From the NCBI GenBank assembly GCA_903813345.2, contig CAIIXF020000005.1, forward strand, positions 24,181,375 to 24,245,374: DNA of 64,000 bases, read 5' to 3'. Below the pieces are notes generated by a model. That model made no database searches, was not told where the DNA came from, and saw only the letters and a program-made list of their open reading frames with translations. Position 1 is the first letter of the stretch. Each line of letters starts with the position of its first letter. The translations under genes were made by a program, and so were the position numbers. This document shows, piece after piece, positions 37,501 to 49,500 of the stretch. Source of the stretch: Owenia fusiformis (Eukaryota; Annelida; Polychaeta; Sabellida; Oweniidae).

Positions 37501-40500
37501 TAGATTAGACAGTTTCCAATGATTAGATGGCAAACTACGAATATTGCAATGTAAAATTGACATATCGATGTTATTCTTGGAATTGAGATTATTATTGAAG
37601 TCAGAAAGTGTCACATATTCATTCTTTGCCATGTATTCCTTGGTTGTGTTATCAAAATCTGGGGCGTCAGGATCATCATCTCTGATTTCAAGAGGATTGA
37701 AAACTTTGTTTTCAAAACTAATAATTGAGTCTCCATTTGGCACAATATCAATAAATTCGGTAGAGTCTGTAATATTAAAAAAAGGAAATTCAGACCATGG
37801 GCATGACACATGTGCACTTAGATTATCCAGTATCCAAAAGTAGAAGCATTACACACACAAACAGATCCCCCTTATAAATGTTACGAGATTTGAAAAAAGA
37901 AAATCTCAATATGAATTGAGACATGATGTTCTGTAAGCACAGAACTAGGCTAGGCGAAATGAGCAAGTACATATTTGTGGCTCTGTTGAATGGCATATAA
38001 ACATAACAGTGAATGTAAGAACCAAAGCAAAAAAAAATACAAATTAACAGCTTTAAGAACATGTTGCGCATGTGCACTATATACCTGGCAGGTATTGATT
38101 AAGTGATAAAGTAAAACATGAAGTAATTATAGCAATCTCCCTGCCTCCGTGATCCATACTCCAAAGCATCTCAAAATGAGATCTCATTGTGGGATGACCA
38201 AAGCGGTTACAGCATAAACTGCACATGCGCTAAAAATACGAAAGGTGTTGTTAAATTCGTAGATGCATTAAAACATTATATATATAAAAGAATAAAGAAA
38301 AATGTATCGAATTCCCTGGCTCAATGATCTTGATTCCAGGACAACATTCTCATCATGGTATTGAATGAATACGTAAGTTTACATAAAGATGGCAGTGTTA
38401 CACCAACATAAATTCATACAGACATACAGTCTCCTGCACATCCAAAGAGAAATATATCTGCTTCAATAAACTACCCAACTGGAAATCATTGATACATACA
38501 ATATGTATATTTCGGAGGATTAATTTAAAGAGCAATGAACATTGACTATGAAGGTGGCAAAAGAATACCAGAGAGCCTTTTCAATGAAAGACACATGTAA
38601 AAAATAAGCCAGGATTTAAACGTTTAGGCAAATTGGTTTCCAGGTTTGGTTTGTGAATTGCCATATATATAGTCATAATATACAGTCGAATGCACATTGG
38701 TAAATTTTAACTCAGGAATGAATTGACCATGGGGGATTTAAAATAGCTTGGTTTCCAGGTTTGGTTTGCCAAATATGCAGTCAAATGCACATTGCAGAAT
38801 TTAATCTCGGTAATGAATTGACCATGGGGGATTTAAAATAGCTTGACTGTGAAGGATATAATACCATAAATATTTACATTGGCTAATTGCCAGATTCATA
38901 AATCGAGTGGGTGATCTAAGAAAAACATTAAACTCACCAACTTGATTCTTATTACAATACTAAGTACCAGATTATACTATACTATACTATGATCTACATC
39001 TACTATGTTAATATAACAAGTCAAAATTATTAATGCAGTCCTCTAAAAGGTGCAGCACTTCATTATTTTTCTTCTTCATATGTCTCATATTTTCAACATA
39101 CTTGGATAAATATAGAAAGGCTTGATTGTTAAAATTTACATCCTTAAGTCCTTCATAATCCTCTGAGTGTTTACTCCAATTTACATAAATGCTATAGCTG
39201 ACCACCGTTGTGACAATATTTCTAAATTCTTGAATATTTCCTTCATTCATATAAAACCCTAATATTATATTTTTCCATTGAATACTACATTTTAGAATCT
39301 TCCCAACATTGACCCAAAGATTTCCTACTAATCGACACTCAAATATCATATGCTTGATGTCATGAGTTTCATTGCAATATAAACACAGTTTCGAAATGTT
39401 ATTATTCCACTTACTCACAAGTTTACCACATGCCAATATGTTATGAATCAATTTATAGTTAAATTCAGCATATTTTTTGTCAACAATGTTTATAAATTTT
39501 GACATATAAATAGATCTATAAAACTGTGTTGTATTTGGTGTCTTAAACAATGAACTCCAATAAATTTCCATTACTGTGCTTTCAGCTTTTTCTTTTAAAA
39601 GTATATTATACAATGACTTTGTGCTGATATCATTTATTTTTGTCCATGAGCCATTTTTTAGAAGAATTTGGTTATGGTATCTAATGTTTGTGTACTTTGC
39701 TAACTCCCCATCATGTTCTTTTAATAATTTTACAATAAAACATTTTATTCGGATATATTCAGTCATCCAATTCCTTTTATCAATTAATTTATTTAAAACT
39801 GTTTTTTCATCTATCACGTTACCATTGATATCAATAAAATCTTTTAAATAAACAAAACCGCTTTTGATCCAGTGTTTGCAATAGAGGACACTTTTCTTGT
39901 TCTGAAACCTTTCATTTAACCATAATAATTCAGAAAATATCCTATTTTTATCTCTGTCTATCAATTTACATCTGTTGAATGAAATAAAGATATTTTGGTA
40001 AAAAGTTGGCATTTGTATTTTAACAATATTTAGAAATCTTGTTTTCAGGAAAGTGCTAAGGCTAAAACCACATTTTTTAATGTAAAATATTGGGATAAGT
40101 CGCCAAGCACTATTTTCTCCAATTAAACGCTTTACCCACATACCTTTAATTGCTGAAATTTTGGTTTGCAGATCAGTTAAGCCTAACCCTCCATTTTCAA
40201 GCTTTCCAATTATAACATTTCTCTTTATCATATCTTTTTTCCATATGAATTTATATATCATACTGTTTAGTTGATTTATAATAGTTTCAGGTACATCTAG
40301 GATAGAGATCGAAAATATCAGTTTTGAGATAGCTAATGAATTTATAATCTGTACTTTTCCAAAGAGTGATAGTTTTCTAGATTTCCACGATTCAAATAGT
40401 TTTTCAAATTCTAGAATTTTAGGATTCCAGTTATATTTCTGACACTTTTCATAATCATTTCCCACATATATACCTAGTATTTTTATTGGTTCATCTGGAA

Positions 40501-43500
40501 ACTCTATGTTTTTATATATTTTTTCACGATTCTGATATGTTCCGAGCCAAATTCCCTTTGTTTTTTCTAAATTTAGTTCTAAACCACTCAGTTTGGAAAA
40601 TTTCTGTATTTCTGCAAGCATACTTTTTACTGATTCCCTATTTTTTAGAATTATAGAAGTGTCGTCTGCATGCTGAACTATTTTTATTTCATTATCATTG
40701 ATACTTATTCCATTTATTTCATCATTATATTTTATATTTTTGGCCATTATCTCTGTACAAAGTATAAAAAGTAGCGCTGATAGGGGGCAGTCCTGTCTAA
40801 TACCTCTGCCAAGTTTAACTTCTCTCGAAAAGAAACCATTGTTCTTTATTTTCAAAATTGGATGATTATAAAAGATTTTAACCCATTTTATAAATCCTTT
40901 TCCAAAATTCATGTTTTCTAATACTGAGTACATAAAAGACCAATTCAAACTATCAAAAGCCTTTTTAAAGTCTAAGCTAATTAAGATACCATCAATGTTT
41001 TCAGTCTTTGCATAATCAATAAGATCTATTAACAATCTTGCATTTGTGGATATTGTACGATTTTCTAGATATGATGTCTGATTTATATCAACCAATTTTT
41101 TAACATAGGGTTTAATTTTATTTGCAAGGGTTAATGCTCATGGTGAAAGATATGACCGTCTAAAATCACTTGCCATACTGCACTATGGACCTTAGAGCAA
41201 TTTACAGTATATCAACTAAACTTAGCACTATATTCATCCTGAAGTAGCAAAGTTTTATTTGATAAGCCTGCATGCCAATAAGAGGTCAACATAGTCTTTT
41301 CGTTGCTTAAAATTTCTCTACTTATTTACACAATTTTCTCTCAAAATATGAATGATGGGCAGAATATCATGGGATTTTTTATAATTTGAAACATTCATCA
41401 CATTCCAGTATATCTTCTCTCTTCCTCATTCAATTTTTTTAATTAATTTTGCATTAAAAAATTTTACTCTTTATAATTTTCTCACTGGGACAAATATACA
41501 GACATACATGTAGACCTTATACGTGTAATACACATGCATGAAAGGCATTTACTGATCTTAACTACAAATAATCAATAAAAAATGAGGTTTGAAGGAAAAC
41601 GTGTTATTGTGACAGGGTCAAATAATGGGATTGGAAAAGCAACTGCAATACTATTCGCAAAAGAAGGCGCTAGTGTGTTAATACATGGAAGGGATTTGAA
41701 TGCTATAAATGAAACTGTCAAAGAATGTAATGATATTGCTGGGAAAGATGCAAAGTTTCCAATTGTCAAAGGAAACATTGAAGATGATGATGTGGTAATG
41801 AAAATCAAAGATACAGCAGTTGAGACTTTTGGGAAAATTGACATTCTCATTAATAATGCTGGAGGCGGAAGTGCCCAATCTTTAGGCGACACCCCTATGT
41901 CTGTTTTTGATGAACAGTACAAAATTTTGCTACGAGCGCCAGTGTATCTTTCCCAGTTGTGTTTTCCTGAATTGAAACGAAACAATGGAAACATTGTTAA
42001 TATATCTAGTATGATGGGAACTGAGCCTTCAGATTCCATTCCATTTTACAGCATGTCTAAAGCAGGATTGAACATGTTTACAAAATGTGCAGCGTTGGAG
42101 TTTGGCGCTCAGGGGGTCCGTGTCAATGCAGTTTGTCCTGGTTTTCTGATGACAACAATGCATCGAAAAAATGGAATATCTGATGAAGCTGTACAGGAAT
42201 TTTATGATTCAGTCGCCAAGACAGTGCCACTCGGTAAAGTAGGCACAAAAGAGGAAACCGCAAAACTCATTGCATTTCTAGCATCAGATGATGCATCCAT
42301 GATGAATGGCGCATGTGTGGTGCAAGATGGTGGAAATTCATTGATTGGACTCGATAAAAAATCGCTTGAAAATGCAGCAAATTAGAATCATTATGTATAT
42401 CTATAAACATAGACGTAGCCAGGAGGGGGTGCGATGGTGCAATCGCACCCCCCATAACCAATGAAAATATAACCATTACTGAGAGCTGGCTATGCCCCTG
42501 TTAATAAACATACAATACATACCTGGAGGTAGACCTCCATAAATGACTGCACACTCTAGGTTGCGACGTTCAACCTGCCTACTGACATGGTAGATGTCAT
42601 TCTTACTAAAGCAAACAATGCAATCACCAGCCTGTATGTTTTCAAATTTCTCTGAAATAAAACAAGAAATATATATATGAAGAGTGTACTAAATAATGAC
42701 TAAAAGTGCTTACATTTTACAAATCTGAGTTAACAGAAGCTTTGTTATGGGGATCTCATCATTTATCCTATACTCAGTAGTGTTATTATTATCATTATTT
42801 AAGGTAAAATGACATGCAGGAATATAATTGATACCTGAGATGAGTGGGGAATATATGTATATTAGAGTGCTATACTGCCAATCCCATATGCATCTAGACT
42901 TTAACCAAGGACTTACAATTGACAATTGAAGTCTTTCCTATATGTAATTTTATTTTAGAGTTAATTTTATCCATGTACATGTATTCTCATAGTTTATAGT
43001 TAGTTTTTAGTTAGATTAGTTTCTTAGTTTGTACATAGAGTAATGTGTCACGCTTTGACTCTTTTGTCAATAAAGTAATGCACCGACAGAAAGGCAATTT
43101 TGTTTTGCTTTTAATGGTATAAGTTTGAAGAAAAAACGGTGCAGTATGAGACTCGCAATCCTTGATTTTCGAGCATCTGGTAGGTCAAAAATTCAAATTA
43201 ACGGTCGAAGTTAGGACCGCGTGATATATATGAAGAGTGTACTAAATAACGAATAAAAGTGCTTACATTTTACAAATCTGAGTTAACAGAAGCTTTGTTA
43301 TTGGGGATCTCATCATTTATCCTATACGTAGTAGTGTTATTATTATCATCATTTAAGGTAAAATGACATGCAGGAATATTATTGATACCTGAGATGAGTG
43401 GGGAATATATGTATATTAGAGTGCTATACTGCCAATCCCATATGCATCCAGGGCACGCCTTAAGCCAAATTTCCCTGCTGGTCATCATGACCAGCAGTAT

Positions 43501-46500
43501 TAAAACTCGAGGTGGTCAACTGTAGAATCAGCTGGTCACAATGACCAGCAGCACTCCAAAACCTGCTGGTCATTGAGAGATTTAGCTGGTCAATGAAAAT
43601 AAATCAGAAAAAACATCACATCGTAGTAAAAATTATTTGATCGTAGTGAAACTCATTCATAGTCATCATGGCGCATGGATCTATCTAATGAGTGATGAAC
43701 TTATAACCTAAGCACTCATTACGAAACTTTTTCAACCGCCATTTTTAAAAATTGAACTGGAAATTATCATTTTGCGGCAATTTATGGCTTAAAAGGGACA
43801 TAAATTATAGTTCTAGATGATCTAGGATTACTGAGTAATCTTTCTAGCTATTCTGCATACCTTCAGAACCCTGCTTGGCGCCAGGTTTGGCCGGAATGAT
43901 TCAACCCGCAGATTTTGCAAATGCATCGAACTTGACCGGAAATAGAAATAGTTCCTGAATTAGGCAAGGAGGATTGGCTCCCAGGATCGAAACTCGATAT
44001 TTTCCAACAATGAAAACGTCGAAATGTCGTTATTTTCTGAAATTAAAACCGACTATAAATTCAAAATAAACAGTTCAAAAGATTCGAACCAATATCTCGA
44101 TCATTTCGACCAAAATTCACGATTTAAATGTTGAAGTGAACAAAATGGCGGCTGTTTGAATTCGAATTTTGTATAACGACATACCCATATATGGGACAGA
44201 ATATCGGTGGTGCACTCTGGGAGCCAATCCTCCTTGTGAATTAGGGTAAAATTAGCATTCGCTACTTTCCGTTACCTATATTTGGATATATTCGTATATT
44301 CACGTGATACTGATTAATTATGCATGCAGTGACGTAAGGGTTGATTAATTATGTATGCAGTGACGTAAGGGCTGATCTATTAATGACACTGACCCCTGTG
44401 GATCATCGTCGAACAGTTAACAAACGTAGGCTCCATTAATTAATATCAAATTAAATATAAGGGGCGTGTAAAGATGAATGAACAGCCACACTCCCAGCTA
44501 AGTTTAGGGGTCATGTCAAGGTATCGGACAAAATATCCAGGCCGTATTTCCAGTTGACTAGTATGTATCGGTCAGTATGTCCGACAGTTTTTAATTTTCA
44601 ACCGGTCCCATCAATATTCTACCAGACAAGTCCGACAGTCCGACGCTTAAGGCGTGCCCTGTATGCATCTAGACTTTAACCAAGGACTTACAATTGACAA
44701 TTGAAGTCTTTCCTATATGTAATTTTATTTTAGAGTTAATTTTATCCATGTACATGTATTATCATAGTTTATAGTTAGTTTTTAGTTAGATTAGTTTCTT
44801 AGTTTGTACATAGAGTAATGTGTCACGCTTTGACGCTTTTGTCAATAAAAGAAAAATATAACATGACAAAATGTCACCACCTAGTTGCTCACAATATTAT
44901 TAGTTCAATCTCAGATTTGAATTTCTGTGAACTTGTAGATGATTTTGAAAATAAAAATTGGTCAATTTGAAGCAAGTTGAAACCAAACCTTTTTTTGACA
45001 GTGAGAAGCTCAATGAAGGTGAAATCTCAAATCTAAAGTCAGATTTGAACTTCTGAGAACTTGTGGATGATTTTGAAAAACATAATTGGTCAAATTGAAG
45101 CAATTTGAAAAAAGACCTTTTTGACCTTGTGAAGGTCAAAAAGGGTATAACTCTTGGGAAATACCCCGTATCAGCAAAAATCCCGTATCAGATCCCGTAT
45201 CAGAAATATTCCCCCATCCCTCCCATTAAATAACCTCTATTTATCCTATGCCAAGTAGAGTTTAAGGGAGATAAGTTGGTAAGATATATCCTGTATCCTG
45301 ATTTTGAGGTTTCCATATCCAGAACCTCCATATCTCCCGCCATATCTCCCGCTTCGTGCATATCTTCCGGCTTCTGTGCATATCTTCCCGCTTCTGGTAA
45401 GTAGTGGAAATGCAATAAAATGACTATGCATATGAATGATTTGTTATTGCCCCTGAAACTCTACTTGGTATATAGGATAAAGCAGTTATGTACGGTCGGT
45501 TTGGATATTGGGTTCATCCCTCGTGAGATATGCACATCTACCTTCAGTCCCTACAGTCCCTCAGGTAGATATGCATATCTCCCTCTGGATAAACCCCATA
45601 TCCAAAACCTCCCAGTACATAACTCTTATTTATCTACCCCTGGTCCTTACAGTCAACATATTCTAAAAACATATTCTTTAGTTGATTTACTTTCAAAATA
45701 AGTATGGAATCAGCGAGATAACACTATGACCTTTGTTATTTCCAAAGAATATAACACATGTTCATATTATATTCGATTTATACCTTATTGATGATGATCC
45801 TTTTCTAAAAATTTCTATTCATATAACACTCCCATATAACACAAAAATAGAGACTTCAATCTATGCATTCCTGATGTTTTTTTACTCCAATTCTTCAAAA
45901 AAGTTTAATTTGATTTTAACTTGACTTTAATTTGGGCACTCTCTATTGCTTGTTACAACCTCTTTTCTGTTTTCCCAGCCCTTGTGCACACCCTGCCCCT
46001 GTGGATGAGCTGATACTTTTTACTTTGAAATTGAAATGAAAAAATTAGATTTTCCACTTATATCTGAGTTATTTTCAAGACTAATGGATATACTGACTGA
46101 CTGACAGAAGGACAGACAGATAGATGGAGGGCTTCACTATGTCTCTCACAAACTTCTTTCATTTGGATAATAAACCTTGGGAAAATAAAAAAATTCGCGC
46201 CAGAACCTAAAACCCAAGAAGAAAAAACTGTATCTTTTGCAGAAAAGACGATTCACCATGAGATGAGCTATGGGTTTAACTAAATACTGTACTTACCCAC
46301 TGCATAATCAAGGTACTTGAGTGGGGTCAGCCTTTTATACTTCCTCACCTAAAGAAAAATTTAGAGTTGATTGTCAAGGTGTCTTTGAGCTTGAGCAAGA
46401 TGGCAAGTCACTAGGGTGTATGGAAAAGACAGACCACTACTCTACCGCCACATAAAAGAGATGCATGCTGATTACAATTTCATCATTATCCATTAATTGG

Positions 46501-49500
46501 GGCTTAAAAGACTTAAATCAAACATACAGTGACTGAGAAAATAAATATAACGCTATGAAAGTTAACTTTAAATAACATGCCTAACCATCGACAAGGTACA
46601 GTGACAAAATATACCGTAGTACACTTTAGATGTACGATGTGGTTAGCTACGATGTCACTATTTAATTGATTCGAGGAAAAAACAATGATGCAGGTGTGAT
46701 GTAGGTTTTAAAAAATCAATCTTTGGAATACTTGAAAGATTTCATGTTTACTTTCGTGTGTATTCGTTTAGGAAGACATTTAACTTTCTAATGACGTTAA
46801 AAGATTTTCGAACAGTGCAGGATTTTTTTCGTATAATGTTATTTATGATTTAAAATTGTTCTTTTTGATACTAAAATTAAATAAAAACTTGAGGGACTGA
46901 GAAATTAAGTGCAAGGCATAGAACTTTTAAGGTCAAATGAAGAAATTAAGTGGAACTATCAGTCGCAGCTCGTTGACTTAAACCCCTCCAAATGTTTGGC
47001 AACCCTAATTCCCCAGTCTCTAAAGTGTAAGTCGGTACTTTAGCCTCCATCCACCAAATAGTCGGCTTTTGGTGTGCGTGTGTAGGTAGATGGATGGATG
47101 GATGGATTGGTGGATGGGTGGATGGGTGGATGGATGGAAAGTATCTCGAAACAATTGTCTTTTATCTCTCAATATTTATATTCTTTATTGGTGTCCAAAG
47201 ACGACTAAATTAAAACATCTATCTTATCTTATCTCTGAGTGGCAATACCACTGTTACAATATTATAAACATGTGAGCTAAAAATGAGAATCATGAGTAAA
47301 TAAATGAAAAATAGCAATGGCATCAAAACAAATAAAAAGATAAAACCATAAAAACTTTTGAGGGTGATAATTAATGTTTTCTAAAATCATACATATAGAA
47401 GATTAATACTAAGGATAATATTCTTCATATAATATAGTGACTCAGCATTAAGAGCTAGTTAAGACAGGATCATCAGGAGAGAAGCAGCAGAATGAAATAG
47501 AGTAATAATTTATTGCAGTAACACGCAGTCTCTTACATTAAGATATAAAGTTGCTGATATGGATTTGTTGTAAACAATACAAATATTCTCTTAGGCATCT
47601 TTTGGAATCGTAGACTTGAATGAAGATGACATTTTAATCTCAGCAGCAAAATGTACTGTGCTTCTTGTGACTTACTATGCTTTCATACAATTTGCAAGGT
47701 GTGGATAAATATCTAATTCAAGCAGACAGGATACATTTAAACAAGCATTAAAAGGATATACATTAAAAGTTTGACGTAACTAAATCAAATTAGATTAAGT
47801 TAAGTTGAGATCCAGCAATAAGCGATAAGATCTTGATGCTTGCAAACGAGTCAAAATCAGAGGAAAGACATTCACTGTTCTGCACAACTTTCATTCAGGG
47901 ATCACACATATTATTGTATGACAGGTGGTTTTAGACAGTCATAACTTTTCATGTACTATTTCCTTGAAAGCAACATTGAATCTCTAACTCTAGTCAGAGG
48001 AGTAAACCACACTATAATATGATCAAAAGTAAGCGCCAAAATTAATGTACAATTTTTACAAGATCAATGGATAATAAAAACATGATTCATGAGAACACTA
48101 CTACACTACTATCCATCAATCGTAAGGAACAAGGTTATAACATAGAGCCACATCTTGGATTATTTGTAATTTTAGGTTGTATAAGTGTCCTAATTCTACT
48201 CAGTAATTCTATAGCTTTACTGATTATCACACTGAACAAGGGGCTATGGAATTGTGCTGGTGCCATCATGGGGTCAATAGCCATAGCAGACAGTTTCATT
48301 GGACTAACGACACTTGTGCCTTTGATATTTGCATCTCTGAATTCAAAGATGAGCTTCATTGTCTGTGATGGTATAGGATTTCTGAATTCTGTTTCCATGT
48401 TTGTCTCGATATATTCTATGATGTTTCTGACTGTTAATAAATGGCTCGTCACATTGCAGCCATTTAATAACCATCCTAGAGGACCTAAAGCCCTATGTCT
48501 TGCTGGTATAATTGCCATATGGGTAATTAGCCTGACTTTGTGGAGTCTCCCTCTAATGAACATTGGCCAATTCACTTACAATAGCGAAGAGAAAACATGT
48601 TATTTAGATTTTGGGAAATACCCTGTCCAAGCCTTGTTGATGATGGCTATTACATTTGTCCCATCAGGAATAATAACTGGGGTATGTTACAGTAAACTGT
48701 GGAAACATACAAAGGCATACCAGAATCAAATCACACCTTCAACAAATCAAGTGAAGAGGGCTTGTAAAACAGGAGAAAAAGCTTTGCGATCACTGGCTCT
48801 GATATTTGGAATGTTTTATCTATGCTGGCTGCCTTTTGTGACGGAACATGTTGCTAAAGCAATCATGGGACATGATGAGTATATTCCAAAATGGTTGGAG
48901 ATAGCATCATATCTTTTAGCAATTTCTAACTCCTTTTGTAATCCCATCATCTACTACTGGACAAAAAGGGCCTACAGGGCAGCTGTAAGGAAGGCTCTAT
49001 GTAAGGGTGGAACAGAGGTTGTCCCCATAGACTCTAGCAGAGATTTGGTTACTTTGGCTAAACCCAAAGATAATCCTAATGAGGCACTAACAGCAGCTCA
49101 AAAAAAAGTGGAAGACAACTTTTGTACAACACAGTTTAAAGAGAACAGTAGACTTCCAACACACAATGATGTACAGTCTCAAGGAATCCAGCAGAGAACA
49201 TCAGCTTCAAGTGTAAGGATTGATGATCTGGGAATATCATTTACTACCATTTAGGCCAGTATTGAAAATATTTAATACACTGTACATAGAGCTTCATGCA
49301 CTTCCTTGATATGATGTGACGCCATTTTTGCAATTTGCATTATCAGAAAATTATATTTTCATGAGAAATGGTGGCCATTTTGAATTCAGCATTTCTTCTT
49401 GAGCAGAGTCCTATGCCAATAAGGCATCAGCACATAAAATCTGACAACTGGTATTTGAGTGAAATGAAAAATTATATTTACTCTGAAATAATAAGGCATA

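Larger units (their letters stand above)
34250..41151 (-). mobile_element. LINE-in-LINE insertion with 15 bp target-site duplication
   Basis: CTCATGGTGAAAGAT occurs at 34250-34264 and again at 41137-41151. Just inside the left copy is a poly(T) run (poly(A) of a minus-strand element, 34265-34278). Just inside the right copy an L1/Tx1-like reading frame begins abruptly. This is one target-primed, 5'-truncated insertion. A second, CR1/jockey-type element with its own (TTTA)n 3' end at 34508-34532 sits inside its 3' region. The inner element's right border is between about 37810 and 39000 and was not fixed. Confidence 0.85.
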
